NCBI GenBank assembly: GCA_900088475.1
Contig: FLMG01002556.1
Coordinates: 1-33,690, forward strand
Source of the DNA: Hyphochytrium catenoides
Lineage: Eukaryota; Sar; Hyphochytriomycetes; Hyphochytriales; Hyphochytriaceae
DNA: 33,690 nucleotides
Reading direction: 5' to 3'
Position numbers and translations under genes: made by a program. Of the stretch, positions 1 to 12,639 are shown one piece after another (the stretch's first letter is position 1; the number at the start of each line of letters is the position of its first letter). The notes under the pieces are model-generated. The model did no database searches and was not told where the DNA came from. It saw only the letters and a list, made by a program, of their open reading frames with translations.

Positions 1-840
1 AGGACATGCTGGCTAAATTGTAGAAAGTGCTCCAACACTACTACTTAGTAGTACAATTTACCTTGCTTGGTCTTCAGCGTGACAGACCCACGCTTATCAA
101 CAATGATCAAGAACGAAGGTCCCTAAAATGCCTCGAGGATGCTAGAGGACAGCTATCTGCTGCGTGCTGGACGGAGCAACGAAGGCTAAAGGAGATCCGA
201 TAATTGTACTCGTACCTGTACAACTTTTAGTAAGATTGAGACAGGCGCCCAGTAAGCTTTACATAGAACTAGAAACTTGCTCTGTCAGTGTACTTTCTGG
301 ACTCATTCTCTTCTTCAACGATTGCCTGAGTGATGATGAGAGCTCGTAGTGAACCCTGAAAGTGTATGTCGGTCGGACAGTAAGAGCCGGCGCCGGCTAT
401 CAAACCTCCATGTCAACAGGTATATCGCACACGTACACTCAGCAAAAGGCACCGAGCGGCTAACGCCCGTCCCTACTTCTGAGTCTCACGTGGAACTTTC
501 ATAGAGACGGCGGCGCACACACGAGACTCTCGAGAAGGCAATGAATGAAGAGCTTTCTGATGATTTGTAGACCTTCAAAACCTATGTGAGAATCTTGAGA
601 TAGAGCACCAGCTTGATGTCTCGCTTGATCCTTGACAGCCTTTCTTATAGAACTAGGATATATGACGCTATATTCGCTAGGTTCCTGGTAGCCCTTCTAC
701 CTCGTGCGACATATAACCAGCGAGTCTAGGGAGGCTGAGTCGCTGTGCCGTCGCCAAAGATGTTGTTCAGAATGGGACACCGACTGTAGGTTAAGCACCA
801 CTGGAGTCCCCGCTTACGGAGCGGTGACCGGGCAAAGATA
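1..840. other. Intergenic; no gene recognised
   Basis: I find no exon with a recognisable domain on either strand. A 12-bp perfect palindrome (GCCGGCGCCGGC, 386-397) is the only striking element. The stretch next to 841 probably holds the promoter and 5' UTR of the RINT1-like gene, but I see no clear TATA box. Confidence 0.5.
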
Positions 841-3800
841 ATGGGGCCCGCGGCGGGATTGAAGGAAGAAGGTGCTCTATCCAGCACGGAAGAGGTCGGC
901 AGCTTCATTGCTTCATTTCTTGATGATAACTTCAAAAGCGTTGTCCTGTTAGAGGCAGCCGCCACGTCCGATGCTGCTAAAGACAGTGAGCACAGCAGAC
1001 TACAGCTCGGTTCCCACATTGCAAAAGTCAGGGACCACGTAGCAATGGAACTTGCCAGCCTGAGGAGTCAGGCCGCAGAGCTACAGCAGTCACGGCCGGC
1101 ATACTTGAAACAGGTCCTTAGCACCACACTAAAAAGTATTGATAACGTAGCAACACTTGAGCAGCAGCTTGAAGAAACAGATCGAGCCGTCGGAGGTGAG
1201 CACGACCGGCCCATGTTATCGCATCAAATGTTCTCTTCTGTTCCCTTCTTCCTCTTGTAAGGGCTTTGGAAATAGCTTGTCATTCAGGCCCGGAAGGTTA
1301 TAAGGGCTGCTTCATAACATCAGCCTTCTGTCATTGGTTCTCCTACCTCACTCTCAGATCACCTGAAGTCACATCAACCAAACTTGGACCGCCTCACTTC
1401 GCTCCTGGAGGATTATCTCTGGCTTCACAAAGAGGAAACCTATCTTAACCTCTTACTCCAGGTCGAAGAGGAGACACACTCTGCTAAAGAGCTCTTGGTG
1501 AAGCATGAGGTAGGGAGACTTTGCCTGGCTCAATTTCTGCTTTACTTCCCTTTCACGCCTGAGTTTCTTGTCTTCCTCTTGTCCTCGTTTGTCAACTCTG
1601 TCCAAAGCTTATGCACTCTCGACTCAGGGTGACGACATTATCGATAGCGTCATGGCTCTAGAGCGGCTAATCGAACTCAGGAAGAAGATCCCCCCGTCCT
1701 GCACACACCTTGAGGTTCGGCTTTGTAGAGAACAGACTATCATGCAACTCTTATATGAGCCTCAAAGTCGGTTCCTTTTTCCATCCTCCCATGTTGGGTC
1801 CACCACCTTGCTGCCTTTCTCCAACTCCATGACTAAGGTGATTATAAGATGTCTGATGGTTCTCCGCATCGTGTTTCCCCTTTTTTAACATGCCCTCTAG
1901 TCCGTACTGAGCAGTAGGCTGTGCTCTCTATCAACGGGTGTTAAGGCCAAGGCCATGACAGACATGAAAAAAGCCTTGAAGGAGCTCAAATGGCCAGCGA
2001 ACAAAGGCACTGCTCTCAACATCACCGAGGTAGCTACTGTCTGTCATTCCTTCCCGCTTGGATCTTGGCAAGCTGCTTACCATAGTGCCTCTTCCCATGG
2101 CCCTCATGGTGGCCAGGCAAGTATTCTCCTTTTTCGTAGGGCCTTGAAGCATCTTTTGTTGGTCCAGAGAGGTATCAGCAACACAGATAAGGTAAAATCG
2201 TATTGTGGTCCTTATCTTTTAGACTTATTGCGTGGTCTCCGCTAGGTGCTCCTTTTCTTCTCAGCGTTTACCGGTGCATCCTGTCTCGCTCCCCTCGGCC
2301 CTCCCTAATAGTAGCTGTCCTAGCAACTGACGCCGGACATGGAAGTCTGGGCTGTATCCGCCCTGACTGAGCCTCTCGTACGCCGTTTCCGATATCACTT
2401 TGAGGGCGATGTTAAGACGAACCGCTTGGACAAGCCTGAGTGGGTATATCACCACCTCGTGGCCGTCTTTCGGTAAGGACATTTCTGTCACGTCTCCTCA
2501 TAGTAGCTACAGGAAGAGTGATGACCTAGGATTAGTGCATCTGAAGCTATGATATCCGTGCAGCCTCTGCTTCCCTCTTGCTCTGCCGTCTTCTTGTCTC
2601 CGACGTCTCTGTGACCTAGTCTGACTATCTCTCTTTCCCGTTGCGGCTAGTCTCCATATCCCATTCACCAGTCAACACGTACAGCCAGTATTTGATGAGA
2701 GTGGATATGGCGCATGCGACGTATCCTCTCTCTTCATCAAGGATTTAATCCGGGCGGCCAGCAAAAGGCTTCGCGTGATTCTTCCTTCACTTGCCAACGA
2801 ACCCAAACTCCTTTCCCTGACAATTGACGAGACAATCTCGTTTGAGCAGGTAAGGCCCTTCCAAGGAGAGCACATGAGTAGAAAGGGGGATTCAGACGAC
2901 GGAAATATGAACAATAGCTGAGATTGGCCATCCAAACGGCAGGATATCTGACCTCCTATCTTCTACGTCGAAGGACATGTAAGCAGGAATGTCTTACGGT
3001 TGTTCTGCAGGCGATGTCAAACGAGTTCCAGTATGGCACAGCTCTAGGGCAAACCAAGGAGGATGGCGCCGGGTGGCCCCACTGCCTGTCCGTTTTTGCT
3101 GAGACTCCAGCTAAACTCGACCTTTGGCTGACCGTAAGTCTTGCTCCCTTAGCGATTTTGCTCCTACGGCTCGCTCCGCCTATGACATCCTTTCATCTAG
3201 CACCCCAAATGGACTTCTATAACTGCATCAAATCTCGAAGCCCACGTTGTGTTCATGTCAATGACACCTAACGGAACAGGCTGCTAACACACGATTTCTT
3301 GCTCTTGCAGGTGGACTATGACATTACATTCTCACGATATGGGGAGATATTGAGCTCAAAGGCGGCATGGAAACAACCCTTAGGGAGAGGGGGGTTGCAG
3401 CAAAGAAAGTCAGAGAGAAGAGGCACAGAAGTTGACGAATTGGAGATGAAGGTGCCGGAATCGGTCCTTAGGCTGATAGAGCTCCTTAAGAGAGTAGAGG
3501 AGCGATTCATTTTTCTCCCGCGGCAAGAGGATAAGTTCCTATTCATTGAGAGGATACAGCGAGTGCTGTTGAGGAAGTATAGCGAGGTACGCTTCACCGT
3601 AGGTCTTCTACCTCCTACCCGTCCCAACGATTGCTACACCTCGTCATTGTCTCGACATACCTGTTTGCTATTCTCCACACTATTTACCACTATAGTTTCT
3701 TTGAGCACCGTAGTTCTGTACCCGATGATCCACGTTTCTAGGTTCTGTGACCTATCTCGTTATCAGCTCAAGCATCTAAAGTTAGAGGGTTAGTGACGTC

Positions 3801-6068
3801 TAACGGACACACCATAGCAACTTATCCTGCTGGGACGAAACTGTTATATCCGAGAAGCCGTGAGCGATCCACAGGTATTGTCTAGACTACTATGGAAGCG
3901 CAGTATATGATAGAGGCGAGAAGAGTTACAACCCGTGTTGGTTTGGTGTGAGAGAAAGGAGATTTGCCTGGAAATCATTGGAAGAGAAATCTGTAAAAGA
4001 TTGCTAAGGTTAACTGTTTACGTCTTACAGAGTTCTCTCCTGAGCTCCTATTGCATGGCCATGAATGCGTCCAGATATCTCGATGTGATTCTGTCCGATA
4101 TTCAGGAGGAGCCACTGTACCTTCAGATTCACTTTGAAAGACAGGAGAGGAGGAACCTAGCTAATGCTAGAAGAAGGGGCCCAAGTACTTTGATTTCAGC
4201 TCTTCAAAGGTTAAATGGCTATCTCGCTCAAACTTGGACGGCAGCACTAACCTTACCCTATCTACCATCCAGAGTTGGTGGGACTCTATCCAGTGCTGTC
4301 GACTCCAAGCTTGGACTTCCTCATGACGCAGAGCAGACCATCTCACAGGCTATCGCCTCAGTCAAGAACTCTGCCGAAGCTACCGCCGTACGGTGCCATC
4401 ATTCTATCCTGCTATCCTCGCTGTGCCGTTACCTCTGTCCTTACTCATACTAGTCGCTCTTGCTACCATATGTAAACAAGGGCTCTCTTCTCTCGCAAAG
4501 GGCTGTGCTCTGATTCTCTCCACTAGGTCAATTTCCTGTTACGCTTGTCTGGCTCCTCTCAGCAGGATGTGCTCTGAATCGCTCTATGCGATTCCCTGTT
4601 GAGCTTCTAGGGCCTCTTCTCACGTTTATACTCCCTTCCTTTGATTCTGTCATAAAGGTGTCTAAGGTGCCTCACCGCGCTAACAGAATCTAAGGCCCTA
4701 GCTCCTTGTTCTTAATATTGCTATTTACAGGTGTCTGAGGCGGTGCTGGGCCCACAGTCCATGATCGGGCCTGCCGCTGCGCTTTCAGCTGCGTTTAGCA
4801 CTATGCGCGGAGCTGTACAAAGCAAGGCGGTAACCGACGTCCTAACGATGGCCAAAGGGTCGTTGAGAAGACGGAGCAATGTCCCACTCTCTCCTACTGG
4901 AAATAGGAATAGTTTCTCCGCTAAAGTGAACTCTCCCATACCCTCAGCACCAAAGGGGGAGGAGAGTACTGAAGGACAAGCTCCGCAGACGTCATCTGAA
5001 GAATTGCCGGCTATGGACGTCCAATACGATAGAGATGCAGTTGAAGAAGAGGTTGTGGAAGGTTTACTATTTCAAGCCGAGATAGAGAGACTGCGTCTGG
5101 TTCACTCCTCCCTCATTGAAGATCTTGTAGACTCCATAGTCCTCTCCTTCAAAGTCCATGCCCGGGATTACTTGCACAGGTATGAACCCTACTCTATAAC
5201 CTAGGGTCAGTCATAGTGTTTATCCATAATCTTTCCTCCTCATACGCGATTCGGCATGCTCTCTCTCATCATCGGTGGTCTTTACAGGGAGGACTGGGAA
5301 GACATGACGCATCCTGACGGTGAAGAACTCCAGGCTGCTGGGCCTTCGTCGGAGCTATGGCGCCCTTTATCTATGCTGAAGGAACAACTGGTACCTTCCT
5401 GTTTCATCATTAGTTGGCCCTAGTATCTTCTGATCGTTACTACCATGTCTAGATAACCTTCAGAGAACTGTTACCTTTCGAGACGTTTGCCACAGTCCTA
5501 CACAACTCTCTTTCGAAGCTAGATCTTTACCTCTCCGATTGGATTGTAAACCAGGTAAGCAAAATCATAGACAGGGGAGGGGCTGTTAGCCTTATGTGAA
5601 CTGAGGGGAAGGGAAAACGGAAGCAAATCACTCATTTACTTTTTCCCGCGATAGCGTTTTTCTGCAAGTGCTAGGACTCAAGTCTGCATAGATTTCGATG
5701 GCCTGTTGCAGCTCTTGGGACTTTTCTCAAAGAAACCCTCAAATTGTTTACCCAGGTGGTTCTCTCTCCCATGTTATAGTTGAGTCTGATACCTTTCTTG
5801 TGAAGTCGACGGACTGAATCCCACCTCTCTTTGTTTTCGATCAGAACCACCTCCTGACTAATTCTGTCCATTTCCTAGGCTCAAAGAATGTTGTTTGATC
5901 TTCCAACTACCGGTGGGAAAAGTCAAAGAGCTGCATGCAGCCTTTAGTGGGCAATTGGACACCTCCGAGCTTCAAGAGCAGCTGAGCACGATTCTTGAGA
6001 CGTTGGGTGTGTTCAATCTCTCAGCTAGAGATGCACGGACTCTCTGGAGGAACATGTTGGAGGCTTAA
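841..6068 (+). CDS. RINT1: RINT1/TIP20/MAG2-family vesicle-tethering protein
   Basis: Likely subunit of the Dsl1/NRZ (ZW10-NAG-RINT1) complex, which tethers retrograde Golgi vesicles at the ER. Exons: 841-1195, 1358-1509, 1628-1714, 1901-2191, 2324-2472, 2651-2849, 3011-3133, 3311-3586, 3818-3859, 4031-4387, 4731-5179, 5288-5390, 5453-5554, 5655-5755, 5879-6068; about 991 aa. All joins keep phase. Family landmarks in order: N-terminal coiled coil (aa 1-170); ALKELKWP (exon 4); RRFRYHFEG...KPEW (exon 5); a C..F/WLT segment (exon 7); AAW and KVPES...LIELL (exon 8); YCMAMNASRYL (exon 10); the helical C-terminus ending in SARDARTLWRNMLEA. It is longer than animal RINT1 because of a Ser/Pro-rich insert in exon 11 (about aa 700-790). 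Codons 2030-2116 have donor- and acceptor-like ends and may be an in-frame intron. The start is the first ATG of the exon that carries the coiled coil; an upstream exon is not excluded. Confidence 0.9.
4503..4615 (+). repeat. Diverged duplication of about 65 bp in the longest RINT1-like intron
   Basis: TGTGCTCTGA starts at 4503 and again at 4568, and similar text follows each copy (CTCT...TTCCTGTT). The copies have diverged, so this is an old tandem duplication in the 343-nt intron 4388-4730, and it may explain that intron's length. Confidence 0.55.
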
Positions 6069-6618
6069 GACTAAGACATGAAGGAAAAGGCAGAAAATGA
6101 TAAGGAGCTTCGAGACCTAGAGCCATCGAAGGGTGTCATCAGGCACCACAGATATTTCACGCAGAGGCAAGCGGTAGTTTTGACTATACGTTATAGCGCT
6201 TTAAGCCGATCCTATGCATACCGGAGGATATTGAGCGACAGACAGGCCAACGGAGATATCCGCAGCCGCTGTCTTGCCTCAACCTCGTAGATCTGTATAC
6301 TGGAGTTCAGATATCTCAATTAGGCTTCAGTTGCCAGGACAATTTTGGCGAGAGCCGTGTCCTATGTCTGCGGCCTTGACACGATTGTCTCCAGTGAGCT
6401 AGACCTGATATCGGTAGAGACCAATCTGCTCGGGCGTCGGCCTTAGCTGTTGTCATACGTAGATTATATGTCGTTGGTCTGCCCAAGGTAAGGCATGTCC
6501 TGGTCTTTGTATAAAGTTGCTGAATAGGGTGCCATGTGGCACTACCTAGTAAGGAGTTCAGTAATAATAGACAGATCTTCTCGATAAGTCTTGGAGTGTG
6601 GCTTTGCAGTCCCAGACA
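6069..6618. other. Intergenic between convergent genes
   Basis: This gap lies between the stop of the RINT1-like gene (+) and the stop of the coiled-coil gene (-), so it should hold both 3' UTRs. I see no conserved coding segment, RNA gene or repeat in it. Confidence 0.5.
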
Positions 6619-8826
6619 TTAACGAACCCTCCGTGATGCCTTTGGGACAGAGGAAGAGGCTGCTTGTTGCCCTTTTCCTCCTTTGTGATGTCTCCTTTCG
6701 AAGTCCGGCTCTCTGCTCCGGTTTAACTTTGCTCTTCTCTTCACTGCCACCATATAGTTCTCCTCCCCGTTGTCTCCTTTACCCGCCTGAAGCCTAGCAA
6801 GCTCGTCTCGACAGCCGTTGAGCTCTTTAATACACAGTTCGTGTTGGCTAAGACAAAGAGGGTAAGAAAGAAAGGACTGCGCGGGAGATTCTTGCGGTGG
6901 AGACACTTTGAAGGAAAAGTTACATAGTGTGGTGGACACCTTCCTCGAGGAGAAACACCAAGATATCAAATGAGAGGATAGAATAATGTTGAAGCGATTC
7001 GTTACCTGCGCTCTTTCGCCAAGGCAAGTGTCAACTCCTCTATCCTTTCCTGATATCGTGCAAGCGTCTCTACCACCTGTAAAGCGTGTAGGTGCTGTGT
7101 CTCATACTTGAAGACTGAACAGCACGGATTGGTCCCAAGAGCTCACCTGGTCTTGATGAGGTAAAGAATTTGGTCGGGTATGACCTTCCCATAATCTGTT
7201 CAAGTCAGCTGAGCCTTCTAAACCAGTGAAACCTTTAAGCAAACTGGAAGTCTGCTCCGCTGGCGAAGTCAAAGGAGGGGAGTGACGGTCAGAGAAATGA
7301 GGGGTAGATATGTGGAAGCAAGAACAAAAGCAGCAGGACTGTGGGCTTCGCGTAGAGTACGTACTCTCGGGAGGATATTAGGGAGTAGATAGCGGGAGAG
7401 AAGGCTGAACTTAGGCTGAGTGGAGGGCATTAGTGAGAGCTCACCTCCGTAAACTTTGTCATTTTGGTATGAGAGGCATCTCGGCTCTATGTCAGATAGT
7501 TCACTCTGGAAGCTGACCAGACGCTCCTCAGCATCCCTGGCACGGTCTACAAGGATAAGGCAGGGACACTCTGGTTAGATCGATCTGAAAGGTAGGTGAA
7601 GGCGAGGCAGAGATCGATCCAGACGGAGGAGGTAGGTGATCTCCTGAAGAGAAACAAGAGCTTGTGATAGGTTGTGTGTTGTGGGAGCAGGTAGGCTAGC
7701 GTTCACCTGCTTCAATCTGGAGGCTCTCTTGCAGCTTCTTTATGTTCTGCTTGTACATTCTCTGAAGAGTGTGGACGTCTCGTTCCAGCTCCTCTTTCTC
7801 TCTAGCATGCTGACGCCTGACCTCCGCCAATTGCGCTCTATACTTGTCGCTTCCTGCATCCTCATCTTTAGCTTTCGTTGTGAACTCATGTTGCAACGTT
7901 TTTTGCACAGTGGAGCCTGCTGGACTTGATGGGAGCCTTGTGGCATGCAGTAGGAATCAATTAGCAGCTCTTGCTCTCTTCTCCATCCCTCTCTGAGTCT
8001 CGGCGTAGTAGTCTTCCCGGCACCCACTTCGGTCCTTTCGGTGTGCATTAACGCGCTTTTGACCTCAATGTGCTTGATCCTCAGCGGCTCATCACATACC
8101 TTGAGCTTTGGCTCTGAGACTGGCTGTTTTCTGAAAGGTAGCCTTGATAGGGATAAGAAGGGCGAGAAGTGCCATTGCAAAAGATTTGCAGGTCCTGAAG
8201 TACCCTTGCAACGTCTGCGGCAGAGGATGCTTCAAAAGACAATAGCTCTCCTGTCTTTAGAAGGATATCAAAGCAAGGTTTGGGACTAGGCCGTTGCCTG
8301 GCAGTAAGGACGCTCCCCAGTTTGCATTGCTCCAAGAGGCTTGCTTCTTCGGGCTGGTGGAGGTCAGCATCCCCGTCCCTTAGCACATTGCGGGAAAGTT
8401 AGTTAAAGTGGATGAGGACTTGTGCAACCCTTATAAGCTGATGCTTTACCTGCCGAGAGACCACGCCTGCAACTCCTCTGAATCTCTGTTAATCAATATC
8501 CGGCAAGGAAGCCAGTAGAAAAGACCATTCACGTCTTCTGTACGGATCTTAGCCTTCAGCACCTCATAGGTTTCGTCCAGCTTCATAACGCGCTCGTTTT
8601 CGACTTAAGTCCTCCCCCGTACACCCGGTTTTCTAGAGATCAGAATCTTACCCTTAGCATGCATATGGTGGATATCAAGAAGTCCAGACCTGGTAGAGGC
8701 TGGCACTAGATCAGCTGAATCATGCGGACAGAGAGGAAGCTCGGATTGCGTCCGTGTCAAACGTTCAGAGGCAACGATTGAAGATTGGAAGGTCAGCGCC
8801 TTCAGCTGAAGCTTCAGAAGCAGCAT
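6619..8826 (-). CDS. Unrecognised protein: possible PH-like domain plus coiled coil
   Basis: I do not recognise the family. Exons in coding order: 8652-8826, 8450-8603, 8100-8378, 7707-7936, 7445-7546, 7147-7259, 7006-7076, 6619-6847; 450 aa with every phase matched. Aa 59-190 alternate short hydrophobic strands and end in CFDILLKTGELLSFEASSA followed by DVARVLQDLQIF; this resembles the last strands and C-terminal helix of a PH domain (inference from pattern only). A Ser/Gln-rich linker (about aa 190-215) leads to a charged coiled coil (about 220-315) and a second heptad block (about 355-400). The C-terminus is basic. The start at 8826 is the only ATG that opens the first exon, but its N-terminus is odd (hydrophobic, LKLQLKAL), so an upstream exon is possible. 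Most introns are short (46-170 nt). A lipid-binding scaffold is one possibility; no function is assigned. Confidence 0.6.
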
Positions 8827-9153
8827 TTTCCAGATCCATCGTCAAAGCTCAAGAAATCGCGCTAGTAACGGCTTCTTCTCCTCCCATAATAGACGGAATA
8901 TGAGTAGACCCTATTACCACCAACGCCGGTAAAGCCACTTTGTATGACTGCAATACTTATTTTCTTTATAGAGAAGGAGTATGTGTCCTTCTAATGTCGT
9001 AATACTGCCTTGTTGATGACGGATGATGATTGATGATGATGTTTCCATACTTTCAAAATATTCTACAGGTGGGGAGGAGGTACGGCTTTACAAAAGGAAC
9101 GCGAAAGCTTCAGGCGTCCTCACTTGGGTTGAGCGATCTAGGCATGAAGACAG
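8827..9153. other. Intergenic with GATGAT-rich stretch
   Basis: These 327 bases separate two minus-strand genes and should contain the promoter of the coiled-coil gene and the 3' UTR of the next. A GATGA/GATGAT-rich low-complexity stretch lies at about 9013-9043. No coding segment is recognised. Confidence 0.45.
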
Positions 9154-12046
9154 CTATTTCTTTGCCTTGGCAGGTACTGGCGCTGCAGCGGTAGAAGGGT
9201 TCTTCGTTTGCACGTGACGACTGGGTGGAGCTGGTGTCTCATCCTCCTCCTCTTCGGCCTCCTGCTCCATCGAATTAACAACAGCGAGCTTTAGTTGGAG
9301 TCGTAAGCGGTAGTTTTTAGAGAACATATAACGAACGAAGAGATACATGCAGAACGCAAGAAGCAAAGTAAGGCGTTCATCTCCTTATCAGCGAAAACCC
9401 TAGTCGTCACCCGCACACACGCCAAAGGTTGGTCAGTTAGTTACCTCTAATTCGGCCTTAAGGTCTTCAACCTCAGCCTCAAGGTTTGCCTTTTCCTCTT
9501 CAAGCTCATCGATCAGCTGCTCACTGTCTGCAAGCTTCATTTTCGTCTCGGCAAGCTCCGTCTAAGATTCGCACGTGCACGATCGAGGAAATTATAGTCA
9601 GAAGATGGAAGCAATTAGAGTTTGACAGGCGGAAGAGGCGCAAACATTAGCTCTGCGCGCCATAGAGAATGAAAGGGGAGGGACAATTGGTATCTACCTC
9701 CAGGCGTTGCAGAGTCTTCCCTGCCTCTGATCGCATGTAGCCCTCAACTTCCGTCAATTGGATCTCCACCCGGCCCTTCTCTGCCTCCAGTCTAGTGACT
9801 TCCTGCGGGGCAGAGTATTAGTGCTTTAAATCTTGCTTGCTGGCTCCTCTTCTACCGATTGGTACCATCGGTAAATTACGTGCAGGAAGACTTTTGGTAG
9901 CTATCCTCTGTCTGTCTAGAGATAAAGAATGCTACGGAAGTCGGAGGCATGTACCTTCTGAAGAATCGCAACTTGCTTATTTAGGTTGGCAATCTTCTCC
10001 TCTTGCCCAGCGAGAGTCTGCTTCTGGCTTCTGCTCTCGCATATCAAGGTAAGAGAGAAAACTAGATAGTGCTACAGCTTTTTCTCTCTTACGTTCTTAA
10101 CGAGTCACCCTCCTGTAGGAGCTGGCCCAGCCTTTCGTTCTCCGTCTCAAGAGCAATTATGCGATCCTATCACAAGAGAAAAACGTTAGACAGTGAGGAG
10201 TGAACGAGAGTGTCTCCTATCGATATAGTTGAAGAGGGAAGGTCTAGCAGAATAATATAGAGCTAATTGCAAGGATGTTCTACTGTCAACGGTGCGAGTG
10301 ACGGTAGCACTGTCCAGAAAATCAATAAGGCCTCAGCCCCTGACTTATTAAAGGTAAAACCTTTCAGGAGCGGATGGCACCGTCTAGAAGGCAAAAGGCA
10401 AAGCGCTCTTCAGCTCACCTTCAATCCTTCTGACTCGTTTTGCAACTTCTCCACGAGAACATCTTGCTCATCTTGCTCCCTTTCAAGCGCTTCAATCTCA
10501 GTCAGTTTTTCAGTCATTTCTTTCTCCAGCTCTTCCAGTCGTGAGTGCAGGGCTTCATTCTCTGTCTCATGCTTTTTAAGTTCCTGTGTATGAAGCGGGA
10601 ACATTCAAACAAACAGTTAAGAGACTTCCAGAGGGTTGCAGGGCTCCCAAATCAGAGATGTCGTTAATTCCAAGAGCTAGAAATAGTGTAGAAGCCAAAA
10701 AGCGGACTGGACTCGAGGCAAAGAGAGCGCTATGGATGTCTCACCTCCTCAACCTCCTGGTACTCAATCCTCAGACTTTGTAGTTCCTTGTCCAGTTCAT
10801 CACGTTGCATCGTGACTCCATAAAGCTTGCCTTCTAGCTCTATCGCCGTCGAATCAATGACTTCCAGTTCTTTTTGTAAGGCAGCCAGCTGCACCCTGTC
10901 GGTGCTTTGATGCTTCTTCCCATCCTGAAGTTCCTCTCTTAATCTCCTGTTCTCCTGCTCTAGTTGACCCAAATAGGCACTAAGCTCACTTTGGAGATTT
11001 GTGCGATCGCCAGTCAGCAGAAAGTTGAGCCTCTCTTTAGACTTTGTCCCTGAAGGGTTCCGATCAGAGCGCGCGGGAAATTTTCGGTAAGAACAAGATC
11101 GCCATTTAGAGAAGGAAGAAGGAATTACAGCGTCAGGATAGGCAATGAGTACTCTGGAAACTAAGGCCTCGTGGTTCGCACCTGAGACGCTGCTCCCATC
11201 TGACGGCATTAGCGACTTCTCAAATATATACACCATTTCATCTCCAAGCTTGCCGTCAACATAGTCCAATACTGGATTCCCAATCTTAGCTATTCCGTGA
11301 ACGAGGGGCTTGGCTCTGTAAAGCCACAAGGAAGCAGTCAACGGGGGGAAAGGGCGTGGGGGCTTCGGAGAACAACTAGATAGACAGGGCCCCAGTGGAC
11401 AAAGAGGAGGGATTGCAAGAAGGAACACGCAATTCACCTACAGTCTGTCAATCCGAGATAGGTGGAAGGCACCTTCGTAAAGCCCAAGGATCCCTCCAAT
11501 GACAGGTGCCTGTCTCGTGGCCGTGTACGCATTGCTGACCTTTAGCCAAAGGCCAATAGAAGGAGCTATAAGTGGAAGTACAGGGCCATACGTTATAGCC
11601 CATCAATCCGAACTTACCCCGTCCATAACTGAGTTTCCAAGCTTCCTCAGTGGTTTCACGGAAATGGGAGATCCAACTTCACCGCTCGAGACAGAGGTGA
11701 GGTCTACAACATCGGCGCCACTGCTGGAATCACTCTCAACACCCAGTTCCTCCTGTGTAGCTGGAATCAGGCTTGGAGGAGCTTGAGATGATGAGTAATA
11801 CGATGAGGCATCGGAGAGTCCATCATCGCCGTCAGGGCGATACCCCCACTCCGATCTGGACCCGGATTGAGAGCCCCCATTCTCATCCAGGTCCATGGTG
11901 GAAGCTCTGGCCTGCGGGGCTGGAGCCTGGCGCTTTTGAACTCCCTCAAACTGCAAGGCAAACTTATCTTGATGCTCTGCCCGGAGTGACTTGGCACTGG
12001 CGGCAGATAGCTGGTTCTTACCGACCGGCTTTACCTCTACGACCAT
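9154..12046 (-). CDS. Perilipin/REF-like segment fused to a long coiled coil (putative lipid-droplet protein)
   Basis: Exons in coding order: 11618-12046, 11442-11539, 11182-11315, 10745-11049, 10419-10583, 10093-10166, 9955-10033, 9698-9802, 9445-9561, 9154-9288; 546 aa, phases consistent. Aa 1-143 are Ser/Asp/Gln-rich and contain DVVDLTS flanked by acids and serines, which fits a SUMO-interacting motif. Aa 144-220 form an amphipathic, Gly/Pro-punctuated segment (PVIGGILGLYEGA, then KPLVHGIAKIGNPVLDYVDG) that recalls rubber-elongation-factor/SRPP and perilipin PAT regions, which sit on lipid droplets; this match is by eye. Aa 221-502 are an almost uninterrupted coiled coil built by six exons. 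The tail is acidic (EAEEEEDE) and then basic (PAKAKK). The start is the first in-frame ATG (12046); a further upstream exon is possible. It could instead be a cytoskeletal or Golgi coiled-coil protein. The gene structure is firmer than the role. Confidence 0.65.
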
Positions 12047-12639
12047 GGCGCGGAACAAGGACAAAAAGGTCGCTGCTATCAGGCTTTCTGCACTTTTGCA
12101 ATTTCCGACTGAGCTTCCACTTCGAAGAGATTAAATGCCAATTGACAGCAGGGGAAACAATGAAAGAACACCGTCTGGCCAAAATCCCGAGCTTCCAGCA
12201 GATTGCTCTTACTCTGAGGGAAAACTTCTCACTAGCAAGGTGCCAGAAGTAACACAGCGTTCCTGCTCTGAAAGCTCCCCTCCTCCTAAGCAAAGTCTTT
12301 GACACTTGCTAACCCGTTGCCTGTGCTCCAGAGCAAGGGTAAGAAGGAAGATAGACGTCGGTCAAGCCTGCAAATGCAGGAGCGCAAGTGAGACAGAGTG
12401 AGGGGATGATGAAGCAAGGAGGATGGAGCCAGCGCTACGTAGCTGGCACAGTGGACTAGAGAGGAGTGATCATCGTTGTACTGCAGAGACAAGCCTGTCC
12501 GCCCTTGCTCCCCAACTGCAAGGAAGGAAGTCAGTGGGATCCGATTCTCATCGTCCTGTCCCGTTCAGGTCTAGGCCTGCGTTATAAATCAGGAATCAAG
12601 TCTACAAGAAGCCTCTTTTTCCCCTAATCCACAAGGCCC
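12047..12639. other. Intergenic; likely promoter of the upstream minus gene
   Basis: This stretch lies 5' of the perilipin/REF-like gene. Minus-strand open frames here show no family signature and no spliced connection to that gene. I see no RNA gene. Confidence 0.4.

Noticed and set aside
7740-8180. 146-aa minus-strand frame overlapping the coiled-coil gene
   Set aside because: A 163-nt intron (7937-8099) joining the PH-like exon to the coiled-coil exon keeps phase and gives a natural acceptor; the alternative frame loses the heptad pattern.
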